From: CANDYO01 sp964627795 | GTDB lineage: Bacteria; Pseudomonadota; Alphaproteobacteria; Rickettsiales; CANDYO01 | Length of the DNA: 64,000 bases | Assembly (NCBI GenBank): GCA_964627795.1 | Contig: CAZVLF010000009.1 | Span: 18,329 to 82,328 of the forward strand | Direction: 5' to 3' | In this document: piece after piece, positions 8,093 to 19,600 of the stretch | Layout of the letters: each line of letters begins with the position of its first letter | Numbering within the stretch: the stretch's first letter is position 1 | The notes under the pieces: model-generated | The model's database searches: none | What the model saw: only the letters and a program-made list of their open reading frames with translations | What the model was told of the DNA's origin: nothing | Position numbers and translations under genes: made by a program

Positions 8093-10795
8093 TTAATAAA
8101 GTAAAAGTGCTTCACATGATATTGTTTGTTGATAAATATCCGAACCTGCTAAAGCATTACACGATCCATAACTATTGCCACCATCTGTACTTAATTTATA
8201 ACGTAGGTAACTACCAGTTGAAGTGTCATGCATTACTGTTTTAAGGCAGTTTAGGTGATTTTTATACATATCAAGAATATCATCTGAAGAAGATATGGTT
8301 GCTAAAGCGGATTGACTACATGTGCTATCGCTTTTTGCATATAATTTAATTATTGCATCTCTAGTAAGACTATTAATATCAACATTAAGTTTATTATAAG
8401 TAATTGCTTGATTTGTAATTTGAGAAGCAGCAATAGAACCTATAATTTTGCTTGCGGATACGGTAGATATCTTTTGATCAAGCAGCGCATTATCTGCAAC
8501 TTGTGTGTTATCAATAAAACCGGTAATTTTGCTTGCTGATATAGTAGATATTTTTTGATCAAGCACTGAGTTATCAGCAATTTGTGTATCAGTTAAAGAG
8601 CCAGTTACTTTAGCTGCAGAAATGGATGAAATTTTAACATCTATTACTGCGCTATTTGCAAATTGGTTAGTTGTTAAAGAACCTATAACTTTTGATGCAG
8701 AAACACTAACAATTTTAGCGTCAGTTATTGCTCCATCAGCAATTTGAGAGGCCAGTAATGAGCCATTAACTTTAGTTGCTGAAACAGAAGAAATTTTTGG
8801 ATCTGTTACAGAATTATCAGCAATTTGAGAGGCAACAAGAGTGCCAATTATTTTGCTTGCAGAAACATCAACAATTTTTGCATCAGTTATTTCTCCATCA
8901 GTAATTTGTGATCCCACTAAAGAACCAATTACTTTGCTTGCAGAAACAGAGGAAATTTTTGCATCAGTTATTTCTCCATCAGCAATTTGTGATCCATCTA
9001 AAGAGCCGGTTACTTTGCTTGCAGAAACAGAGGAAATTTTTGCATCAGTTATTTCTCCATCAGCAATTTGTGATCCATCTAAAGAGCCGGTTACTTTGCT
9101 TGCAGAAACAGAGGAAATTTTTGCATCAGTTATTTCTCCATCAGCAATTTGTGAGCCAACTAAAGAGCCGGTTACTTTGCTTGCAGAAACAGTGGAAATT
9201 TTTGCATCAGTTATTTCTCCATCAGTAATTTGTGATCCAACTAAAGAGCCGGTTACTTTGCTTGCAGAAACAGTGTCAATTTTTGCATCTGGTATTACAC
9301 TAGCAGCAATTTGTGATCCAACTAAAGAGCCAATTACTTTGCTTGCAGAAACAGAGGAAATTTTTGCATCTGTTATTTCTCCATCAGCAATTTGTGATCC
9401 AACTAAAGAGCCAGTAACTTTGCTAGCAGAAACAGTGTCAATTTTTGCATTAGTTACTTCACTATCAGCAATTTGTGCTCCCTCTAAAGAGCCAGTAAGT
9501 TTGGTTGCAGAAATAGATGAAATTTTATCATCAGTTATTTCTCCATTAGTAATTTGTAATCCAACTAAAGAGCCAGTAACTTTGTTTGCAGAAACAGATG
9601 AAATTTTAGCATCAGTTATTGCATTAATATCAATTTGAGAATCAACTAAACTACCAGTAACTTTGCTTGCAGAAATTGATACAATTTTAGCATTCGTTAT
9701 TGAACCATCATCAATGGTGCTCCCTTCAACCGTTATACTACCTGTAATTTTACTTGCAGAGATGCTTGAAATTTGATTGTCAGTAAGTTGACCTCCAATT
9801 TGGCTTGCAAGAATAGAAGCAGTGATTTTACTAGCAGAAACTGATGAAATTTTAGCATCTGTTATTTCTCCATCAGTAATTTGTGATCCAAATAATGAGC
9901 CAATTACTTTGCTTGCAGAAATAGAGGAAATTTTAGCATCTGTTATTTCTCCATTAGTAATTTGTGAGCCAACAAAAGAGCCAGTAACTTTGCTTGCAGA
10001 AATAGATGAAATTTTATCATCAGTGATCGCAGTATTACCTATTTGGCTACTAGCAATAGATCCTGTAACTTTGTTTGCAGAAATAGTAGATATTTTCTGA
10101 TCAAGAACTGCATTATTAGAGATTTGAGTATCAGTTAATGAACCAATTACTTTAGTTGCTGAAATAGACGAAATTTTAGCATCAGTTATTTCTCCATTAG
10201 TAATTTGTGAGCCAACAAAAGAGCCAGTAACTTTGCTTGCAGAAATAGAGGAAATCTTTTTATCAATTACAACATTATTAGCAATTTGTGATCCATCTAA
10301 AGAGCCGGTTACTTTGCTTGCAGAAACAGAGGAAATTTTTGCATCGGTTATTGCTCCATCAGCAATTTGTGATGCATCTAAAGAGCCAGTAATTTTGCTA
10401 GCAGAAACAGATGAAATCTTTGCATCTATTACAGCATTATTAGCGATTTGGCTATCAGAGAAAGAACCTGTGATTTTGCTAACAGAAACAGATGAAATTT
10501 TAGCATCAGTTATGGCGCTATCTGTAATTTGGCTTGTTAAAATAGTTCCTGAAAGCTGGCTAGCATTTATTGAAGTTAGATCTGAGGGTGAAGTGTAGCC
10601 AATAATTTTAGATACGGAAATTCCTCCTATTTGGCTATCAACGATTGAACCTGTGATTTTACTTGCTGCTATGGAAGAAATTTTTTCGTCTATAACTGCA
10701 TTATTTTCAATTTGAGCACTTGTTAAAGAGCCGGTAATTTTACTTGCACTTATTGAACTTATTTTTATGTCTTTAATATTAGCTATAAATGGCAT
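8093..10795 (-). CDS. Fibre-like protein 2 of 27-residue repeats with Cys-containing head
   Basis: About 900 residues. The start is set at ATG 10795 (MPFIANIKD) because AAGGAG lies at 10808-10803; an in-frame codon further upstream at 10846 has no such site. More than 25 units of a 27-residue repeat (for example QIADGEITDAKISSV plus SASKVTGSLVGS) fill most of the protein, and several consecutive units are nearly identical in DNA, a sign of recent expansion. The C-terminal ~85 residues form a non-repeat domain with four Cys (DSTC, LNC, GSC, ISC) that aligns by eye with those of fibre proteins 1 and 3. No signal peptide or membrane span is visible. Function is not recognised from a named family; a phage tail-fibre-like adhesive shaft is the best reading. 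Its own hairpin terminator follows. Confidence 0.75.
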   Translation of the reverse strand: MPFIANIKDIKISSISASKITGSLTSAQIENNAVIDEKISSIAASKITGSIVDSQIGGISVSKIIGYTSPSDLTSINASQLSGTILTSQITDSAITDAKISSVSVSKITGSFSDSQIANNAVIDAKISSVSASKITGSLDASQIADGAITDAKISSVSASKVTGSLDGSQIANNVVIDKKISSISASKVTGSFVGSQITNGEITDAKISSISATKVIGSLTDTQISNNAVLDQKISTISANKVTGSIASSQIGNTAITDDKISSISASKVTGSFVGSQITNGEITDAKISSISASKVIGSLFGSQITDGEITDAKISSVSASKITASILASQIGGQLTDNQISSISASKITGSITVEGSTIDDGSITNAKIVSISASKVTGSLVDSQIDINAITDAKISSVSANKVTGSLVGLQITNGEITDDKISSISATKLTGSLEGAQIADSEVTNAKIDTVSASKVTGSLVGSQIADGEITDAKISSVSASKVIGSLVGSQIAASVIPDAKIDTVSASKVTGSLVGSQITDGEITDAKISTVSASKVTGSLVGSQIADGEITDAKISSVSASKVTGSLDGSQIADGEITDAKISSVSASKVTGSLDGSQIADGEITDAKISSVSASKVIGSLVGSQITDGEITDAKIVDVSASKIIGTLVASQIADNSVTDPKISSVSATKVNGSLLASQIADGAITDAKIVSVSASKVIGSLTTNQFANSAVIDVKISSISAAKVTGSLTDTQIADNSVLDQKISTISASKITGFIDNTQVADNALLDQKISTVSASKIIGSIAASQITNQAITYNKLNVDINSLTRDAIIKLYAKSDSTCSQSALATISSSDDILDMYKNHLNCLKTVMHDTSTGSYLRYKLSTDGGNSYGSCNALAGSDIYQQTISCEALLLY
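8841..9480. repeat. 81-bp tandem direct repeats inside fibre gene 2
   Basis: Eight or so consecutive units of 81 bases (27 codons). The units around 9005-9166 differ by only a few bases, while outer units have drifted. High identity in the centre suggests repeat expansion by slippage or unequal recombination. Long open frames on the opposite strand here are by-products of the periodicity. Confidence 0.85.
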
Positions 10796-10802
10796 ATTTA
10801 TA

Positions 10803-10808
10803 CTCCTT
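10803..10808 (-). promoter_or_regulatory. Shine-Dalgarno site fixing the start of fibre gene 2
   Basis: Minus-strand AAGGAG, seven bases before ATG at 10795. It supports the shorter start over the upstream in-frame codon at 10846. Fibre gene 3 has the same AAAGGAGTATTAA arrangement before its ATG. Confidence 0.7.
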
Positions 10809-10916
10809 GTTCTATTATTAATTGAGGAGAGGGATATTATTATCACCCCTCCAGATTTTTTTAAACTTTACTATAAATGTATTAATAATTGGTTAAATCA
10901 ACTTCAAGTTGATGAA

Positions 10917-13381
10917 TTAGTTTGTAATAAGGTATTGGCAATAAGAAATTGCACTTAGACATGAATCTGATGATCCTGCAAAGCTAGTACATGATCCGCC
11001 ATCTAACTTATAGTAAATAGTTTGAGCTACCGTAGAGCTTATACTTACTGGATCACACACTGATCTACATTGAATATCTGCATAATATAAATCTAGAGGA
11101 TGGTTAGATTGGGCTGCATTTATTACTAATGGATTGCTACTTACTGTTAATCGAGTGCTACATAATGAATCAATAAAGAATTCTAATTTATGGAAGCTTA
11201 AAGATGAAAAATCTGTATCACTTAATGTTGATGGATATACCACGTTCCCATAGCTTATTTTATCATCAAGCGCTTGGATGAAATCTGCCACATTATATGA
11301 GGTTCCTAATGTGTCAACACCAATTTCTGTGCCATCTGTGTAGGTAATAGATAAAATATCTAATTCACCAAATTTAGAATCAACAGTTTTTATTGTATTC
11401 ACAATATTTAATGGGCCCATAAAATCACCTGAAGTGGTGATAACATAGCTTGATAATTCCTCAGTACTTCCTAAGTTTAAAATTTGTCCATCTACTAATG
11501 AGCCAGTTACTTTATTAGCGGAAACAGAAGAGATTTTTTGGTCAAGCACTGCATTGTCAGTAAATTGATCAGCTATTAAGGAGCCAGTTACTTTGCTTGC
11601 AGCAAGACTTGAAATTTTTTGATCAAGCACTGCATTATCATNNNNNNNNNNNNNNNNNNNNNNNNNNNNNNNNNNNNNNNNNNNNNNNNNNNNNNNNNNN
11701 NNNNNNNNNNNNNNNNNNNNNNNNNNNNNNNNNNNNNNNNNACTGCATTATCATTAATTTGAGAATCAAGTAATGATCCGGTTACTTTGCTTGCAGAAAG
11801 ACTTGAAATTTTCTGATCAAGCACTGCATTATCATTAATTTGAGAAGCAAGTAATGAGCCGGTTACTTTATTTGCGGAAACAGTAGAAATTTTAGCATCT
11901 GTTACTTCACTATTTTTTATTTGCGAAGCTTCTAGAGAGCCAGTTACTTTATTTGCGGAAACAGAATAAATTTTAGCATCAGTTATTTCACCATCTTTTA
12001 TTTGAGCACCTGTTAAAGAACCTGTAACTTTATTTGCAGAAATAGCGGAAATTTTAGCATCTGTAACTGCATTGTCATTAATTTGAAAATCAACTAATGA
12101 GCCAGTTACTTTGCTTGCAGCAAGACTTGAAATTTTCTGATCAAGCACTGCATTATCATTAATTTGAGAATCAAGTAATGATCCGGTTACTTTGCTTGCA
12201 GCAAGACTTGAAATTTTCTGATCAAGCACTGCATTATTACTAATTTGCGTATCAGTTAAAGAGCCGGTTACTTTGCTTGCAGAAACGGTTGAGATTTTAA
12301 TATCTGTTACTGCGTTAGGTTCTATTTGTAAAGAAGTTACTTGACCAAATATTTTGTTTGCAGCTAAGCTTGAAATCTTTGCATTTGTAATTGCATTGTC
12401 ATTAATTTGAGAATCAACTAATGAGCCAGTTACTTTGCTTGCAGAAAGACTTGAAATTTTCTGATCAAGCACTGCATTATTACTAATTTGCGTATCAGTT
12501 AAAGAGCCCGTTATTTTTTCTGCAGATAAGCTTGATATTTTTACATTTGTTATTTCATTATTAGCAATTTGTGATCCAAATAATGAGCCAGTAACTTTGT
12601 TTGCAGAAACAGAATTTATTTTTGAATCTGTAACAGCTCCATCTTGAATTTGAGAACTCTTTATGGTGCCAGTTACTTTGTCTGAAGAAATAGAAGAAAT
12701 TTTAACGTCGGTTACTGATCCAGCAGATATTATTGATGAGCTAAGCTCTCCAGTTAATTTGCTTGCAGATACTGTATCAATTTTAGAATCTATTACAGCT
12801 CCATCTTTAATTTGAAAATTTTCTAAAGAGCCAGTAATTTTGCTTGCATGAATTGAGGAAATTTTAGCATCTGTTACTGATTCATCAGCTAGTATTGATG
12901 AGCTAAGCTCTCCTGTTAACTTGCTTGCAGATACTGTATCAATTTTAGAATCTATTACAGCTCCATCTTTAATTTGAAAATTTTCTAAAGAGCCAGTAAT
13001 TTTGCTTGCATGAATTGAGGAAATTTTAGCATCTGTTACTGCATTATCTTCAATATTTTCAGTTGAAATTTGTTGGCCTAATTGGTTAGAAGTAATGTTG
13101 TTTATTTCATGCTCAGTTAAATATGATTCTGCAGTTAAGTATAAATAATTAACTGATTTAGTTAGGGAATAAGAAGCATTTGATTCCTCTAAGTAAGTGC
13201 GTATAGAGCTTTTTAAACTATATAAATCATCATATTCAGGTGACTCATTGTTTATAAATTCATTTATGGCTGTAACGAGTGAATCTTTGTACTGGCTATT
13301 ATCGTTATTTAATTCATATTCAATAGTTTTATAAGCTTTTCTAATAGATGTTTGTATGTCTGTTATTATGTTGTTACCCAT
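10917..13381 (-). CDS. Fibre-like protein 3 with globular N-terminus (interrupted by assembly gap)
   Basis: One gene appears as two frames only because a 100-N gap (11642-11741) of arbitrary length shifts the frame; both flanks carry the same repeat and continue into each other. The start at 13381 has AAAGGAG upstream. Unlike the other two, it begins with a ~100-residue non-repeat, helix-rich domain, then the 27-residue ITDAKIS/SASKVTGSL repeats, then a non-repeat region after the last repeat near base 11480, about 185 residues long, ending in a Cys-rich stretch (DSLC, IQC, DGGSC, SYC). The C-terminal layout matches fibre proteins 1 and 2. No signal peptide is visible. It stands first in the tandem set and is divergent from the giant glycosyltransferase gene. 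True length is unknown because repeats were lost in the gap. Confidence 0.7.
11642..11741. other. Assembly gap (100 N) in a repeat array
   Basis: Exactly 100 N, a conventional placeholder. The repeats on both sides (LDQKISSLSASKVTGSL type) are nearly identical, so the assembler probably collapsed or failed to bridge tandem repeats. The frames on either side do not match across 100 bases, so the real gap has another length. Confidence 0.95.
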
Positions 13382-13601
13382 TTAATACTCCTTTACCTAA
13401 GCAAATTGTCATAAGGTTATAAATAAATGCATCTTATTTAAGTTTAATTCTTATCAAAGCCATCAAACTTTCAATAAATGCACATTAACTTTGAGTAATT
13501 TATAGCATGCATTAGTTAACTAATAGTTAACCGGAGAAATTTTTAATTTAAAATTTTGTTGATGGTTTTAACTGTTTATTAATCAATTTGAGATAGCAAT
13601 C
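13382..13601. promoter_or_regulatory. Divergent promoter region with TTAGTTAACTAA palindrome
   Basis: This 220-base spacer separates fibre gene 3 (minus) from the giant glycosyltransferase gene (plus). It holds the perfect 12-base palindrome TTAGTTAACTAA at 13512-13523, followed at once by TAGTTAACC, giving two GTTAAC cores. Related sequences occur at 22089-22098 and 44232-44243, before other accessory genes. An operator role is a guess; no clear -35/-10 pair was chosen. Confidence 0.35.
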
Positions 13602-16600
13602 ATGGTTTGTAATTCAATGAAAGGTGGTTATTTTATGAATTTAGGTTGCTATGAAACGGAAGAAGAAGAAATTTTTTTGCAAGAGGGAATAGATTATTTC
13701 CAAAAAAATAAATTTTTTTTAGATGAATATGCAGAAAAAATAAAATTAATCAACGAGAATGGGGTAATTAAAAGAATTCCTCTAATAACTCATCAGGTTT
13801 ATTTAACTAATATAATAAAACCTAAAGAATTAGATGCTATTTCTATTAGAAAAACTGTTCAAAGCTTAGAGTTGCTGAACAATTTAGAAAAAGACTTCAA
13901 GCACTATATTTGGGTTAGTAAAACTGAAATCATACCTCAAGAAATTACTATAATAAAAGGAGTAGAACTTCATTATATTGAGGAATTAAATTCTACATTA
14001 ATTGGAGAAAAATTAACCCAAATTCTTGCAGAAGAATATTTAGACAGTTCGGCTTTTGCAAAAGCTAGTGATCTTATAAGATATGCGGCATTATTTTTAT
14101 ATGGTGGAATGTATCGTGATTTAGACTATGAGATATATAAACCTAAAGAGTTCTTAAAATTACTTTCACATTTTGATTTTGTTGGTGGTAAGGAGTTTGA
14201 TGATCACGAACCAGTATATATAGGCAGTGCTCTTATAGCATCAATTCCAGGCCATCCTATTTTATATAAAGCTATGGAGCTTCTTGTTCGTAATTTAAGT
14301 GAAGACTTAGATATTTTACCAGAATATTTGAAGTATCCTTGTGATAAAATTAATCAACAAATATATCAAACAGGACCAGCAGTTATTACAACAGCATTTT
14401 ACTTATCTGCTAATCAAGAAGGATATAATGATTTATTGCTACCTCCAAATATTCTCTATAATTGGGAATATGCAAAAGCAACTACACCTGATTCTAAGTG
14501 TCATGTAAAGGGGAAAATAGTTGAGCAAAATCCAAATACTATTGGGGCTGATATGTTTTGTGGTGGTTGGCACAAAAATAATACCAGATTTTATTACTCA
14601 AAAAATGTGAATATTTATTTATATTTTGCAGCACAAGATGGTGATTTGCAAATGGCAATTAGAAGCATAAATGATGGAGCAGATGTAAATAAGATTTTTT
14701 CTCCTACTCAAGTTACTCCTTTATATATTGCTGCTCAAAATGGACATATAGAAATAGTTAAGTTATTGGTTGAAAAAGGTGCTGATCTTGATATTACTCA
14801 ACCCAACGGAGCAACAGCCTTATATGCTGCAGTTGTACAAAAACATACACTAATAGCAAAAATTTTAATAATGTCGGGTTCATCTTTATCAATAAACAAT
14901 GATAAAGGAGAGAGGCTTTTACAAAAAACTATTGATTTAGGAGATAGTGAATTAATCAACTTAATTAAAGATAAGGTTATATATCTTAAATCTAAGCCTA
15001 AAGCGATTAATATAGATTGCTATAGTATTCTTAATGAAGAAGTTTATTTCCAAGAAAATATTGATTTTGTAACTCAAAATTCTACTCTTACTTTAGATTT
15101 TTTTGAAAAATCTACTAATATAGATAGATATTCTACAATTCAGAAAAACCGAATTCCTAATATTTCCCATCAAATTTACCTTACGACGCTAAACGCCCCC
15201 AAACCATTAAGTTCTTTGCAGTTAAAAAAAATTATTACAAATATAGAGCGGTTAAAAGAGGTAAATAAAGATTGGAAATTCAATTTTTGGACTAATAATG
15301 CAGATTCTATACCATTAACAATTAAGAATATTACTAATGTAGAACTTCGTTTGATAGAAGAATTGAGAGATGAAACATTATATAGATTTGCTGAAGAATT
15401 AGTAAATTCAGCAGATATTCCGTCTTTTACAGGAGCAAGCGATTTAATCAGATATACAGTTCTTAAGAAGTTTGGTGGTGTATATTACGATTTAGATTAT
15501 GAATTTTATAATACAAAGAAACTTTTAGAATTAATGAATTCTTTTAATCTTCTTGCGGGTAAGGAATTCGACCAAGAATACGCTCAAATAGGAAATTCAT
15601 TAATATCATCTATTCCTGAGCATACAATAATTAATCAAACAATTGATTGGATAAAAAGGAATTTTGATTCAAACCAAGTTTTACCGGATTACCTAAAATT
15701 CGCTTGTACTAATTATAATAAGGTGATGTTTAGAAATGGCCCATCTGTATTTAGTTTAGCCGTATATAAAGGAGCTAATTTAAACGGCAATATAGATTTT
15801 ATCGCAATGAGTAGTAAAGTATTTTTTAATATTGACTATGCTCACGCTACCACTTTAGATTCACCTTGTAGTAAACCAGGACAACCAGCAACATTAATTA
15901 ATAAAGTTGGTTCACTAGAAATTGAAACTATTGGTGCAGATATGCTATGCGGAGGCTGGACCCCACCAGAATATTTTAATCCTATTTTTTATTCAGAGAA
16001 GATTTCATCTTATTTATATATAGCTGCTCAAGATGGAGATTATGAAAGTGTAACTAGCTATATTGCTTACGGAGCTGATGTAAATAAAATTTTTTCTCCT
16101 ACTCAAGTTACTCCTTTATATATTTCTGTTCAAAATGGACATGTGGAGGTTGCTAAAAAACTCATTGGAGCGGGGGCTTCTATATGGGCTAAATCACCTA
16201 AAGGAGATTCAATTATAAAAGCGGCATATTTATCAAAGAACATTGAAATGATAGAATTAATAAAAAATGAACATAAAAAAGCATTAGACTCAACTGAACT
16301 TGGTTGCTTTCAAGGAGATATAGAAGATGTTTTTATTCAAGAAAATTTTAATTATATAGAAGAAAATAAAAAGTTAGTTGATGATGCAAGGAAAAATTAC
16401 TCTAATATTAAAAAATATATCTCTCTTAATAAAAATCCTATCGAGCTTATTACTCAGCAAATATATTTTTCATTTAATTCTAAACCTATAGACAAGATGT
16501 TAATTGAAAAAACAAAAACCACGCTAGAAAGATTAAATGAGCAAGATTTAGAGTGGAAACATATATTTTGGACCAATAATTTAAGTATTATTCCTGAGGA

Positions 16601-19600
16601 AATAAAAGAGATTAGAGGAGTGGAAGTACATTTAATAGACGAATTGCAAGATAGTGATTACTTTCCTTTACTTAAAAGTTCTTTAAAGCGAGCTGAGCAA
16701 GATAAAACCTACCTAACTCAAGCAAGTGATATTGCAAGATTGTTGATTTTATATGAACAAGGAGGAGTATACAGAGATTTTGATAATGAAATTTATAGGG
16801 CACAAGATCTTATAGATATGCTTAAAGCATATAATTTTGTTGGAGGAAAAGAACGGCATAGCGAAGTATCTTACATAGGGAATGCCTTCTTAGCTGCAAA
16901 TATGAAGCATCCAATCATTGAAGCAGCTTTAAAAGAATTTATTAAACGAAATTTTAATGAAACTCATGAATTTTTACCTTTATATTTAAAATATCCTTGT
17001 AACCATTCAGTAAAAGTAATCTATGAAACTGGATCACCTGTAATTACACTTGCATATTTTAAAGCAGCCAATCAAAATGGAAATGTTGATATAGTAATGC
17101 CAGGTAATGTCTTTTATAATGTAGAATATGCTTGGTCAACAACCCCCTTATCTAAATGTTATAAACCTAATAATGAAGTTCAACTAGATAATATTATTGA
17201 TGGTGAATTAGTGAAAACAATAGGTTCTGATTTATTTTGTGGTTCATGGCATTCATTAAAACTTATAGAATATCCAGAAAATAAAGATATTTATTTATAT
17301 TTAGCAGCTCAAAATGGAGAATTAGCGGATGTTGAACGTTTATTAAATGAAGGAGCAAACCCAAATTCTTTGAGAGTTAATTCTGCATCTCCTTTAGCAG
17401 TTGCTGTACAAAATGGACATTTAGAAATTGTAAAACTTCTGGTAGAAAATGGGGGTAAAGTTAATTTTTCTGGAGATGGTTTTACTCCACTTTATCGCGC
17501 AATTCAAGAAGAAAACTATGAAATAACAGAGTATTTAATCAGTAAAGGTGCAGATACGGAAATTATTCAGGCAAATGGATTAAGTATGTTATTTTATGCA
17601 GTATATAAAAATTTACCTAAAATAGTAAAAATTTTACTTCAAAGTGGTGCTAAAACAGATTTTATTTTCCGTGGAGAAACTGCTGAAGAATATGCAATAA
17701 GAAATAAATTAGACTTAATAGAAAAAGAATTCTTAATTCAAAAGTTTTTTACCTCAGTCTTAGAAATGAAAATAGATGAAGTGGCAAAGTACCTTCAAAT
17801 GGGTGTTGAAATTAATAGTACTCATAATTTCAATGCCACTGCTTTATATTATGCTACACGAAATGAAGATATAGAGTTAGTTAAATTTCTTCTACAAAAG
17901 GGAGCAGATGTAAATTTAAGTATTATAGGAGGTGATACACCTTTATATATGGCAGCTTCTAAAGGAAGTCTTGAGATAGTTAAAATTTTAGTGGCAGCTG
18001 GCGCAGATTTAGAGGCTAAAGTTGATGGAGTAAATACGGCTTTATTTATTGCAACTCATTTTCAACATAAAGAGGTGGTTCAATACTTATTGGAATGTGG
18101 GGCTAATATTTTAAACGTAGGGCAATATCCTATTATGTCAGTTCAAGAATTTAATAAACAGAAATCCAAGGAAGATGCAGAAATTAATAGGATGATTGTT
18201 GCCAAATACCTTGAGACTCTTCCAAATACATTAAAAGAGTTTAATTACACAAATAATAGAAGTTTTGAAGTTGTAGTTGCAAGGTATGAAGAAGATATTT
18301 CTTGGTTATTAAAAGAGTTTCCTAATGAAAAAATCACTATTTATAATAAAGGAGCAAGCGAAATAGCTGATTTACCTGATAATATCAAAGTTATTAGGTT
18401 ACCTAATGTTGGTAGGGAATCTCATACTTACTTAACCCATATTATTAATAATTATGATAATCTTACTGATAGAACTTTATTCATTCAAGGATATCCTTAC
18501 GAACATCCATTATCTTTACCTCTTGCAAGCTACAAGAACTTAACTCAAGCAAGGTGCAGGAATATTATTGCTTTATGCCATGATGTAAGATCTATTGAAG
18601 ATATGGAAAAGGACCTTAATACTCAGATTAGCGTAAATTATCCATATTTAAAAAATAGCCAAAGTTTTACCCAATTTGTTAGGGATTTTATCGATGAAAA
18701 TATTAATAAAGATTACCTTCTTCCTACAGTTAATGGAGCTCAATTCGCTTTAGATAAAGAAATTATTTTAAGAAATAATAAGGACTTTTATAAAAAGCTT
18801 TTAATTCCTTTAGCTATTACTCATCCGTTAGAAGGTTATTATTTTGAAAGAACTTGGGATTTAATATTTAAGCAAAATGTTATTGATGCAAATATAAATG
18901 ATATAATGTTTCATGCTTCTTGGAATGGAGATTTAGAAACAGTAAAAAATTCTATTAGGTTAGGTGCTGATATAAATTCACAACATACTTCTAATGCTAC
19001 TGCACTTTACGCTGCAGCAAAAAGAAATCATCTAGATATAGTTTTATATTTATTAGGAAAAGGAGCTGATCTTGAATTAGCTATTAATGGAGGAGCTACA
19101 CCTTTACATGCTGCAGTGTTAAATGGTAATACTAAAATTGTAGAATTATTATTGGAGGCTGGTGCTAACCCAGAAGCCAAGTTTGGCAATCATGTGGTGT
19201 TAAATGGGGCAATCCAAAATAAACGTGTGGAAGAAGTTAAGCTTTTGCTAAAACATGGCGCAAGAATTATTATTGATGAATATTATACTCCGATGATGAG
19301 TGCAGGATATAATAAAAATGTTAGTCCTGAAAATGAGGAAATTTTCCAAATTATAATGGAGCATTACTGGAGTATTGTAGAAGAATATCATAAAAATAAC
19401 TCAATTAAATCTAATAAAAATTTTGAGGTTGTTGTTGTTAGATATAAGGAAGATCTTTCATGGTTAAACAAAGAATTTCCAAATGAAAAAATCGTAATTT
19501 ATAACAAAGGTCCTGATGATTTAATTAACCTCCCTCACAATGCTGAGGTAAGAAAGATAGAGAATTTAGGATTTTTAGGAGGAACTTACCTTTATCACAT

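Noticed and set aside
8841..9480. CRISPR array
   Set aside because: Units are 81 bases with no separate spacers, in frame and coding for a 27-residue repeat.
8841..10598. Long plus-strand open frames opposite the fibre genes (up to 265 codons)
   Set aside because: They mirror the 81-base repeat of the minus-strand genes, have no ribosome sites and encode only the reverse pattern of the repeat.
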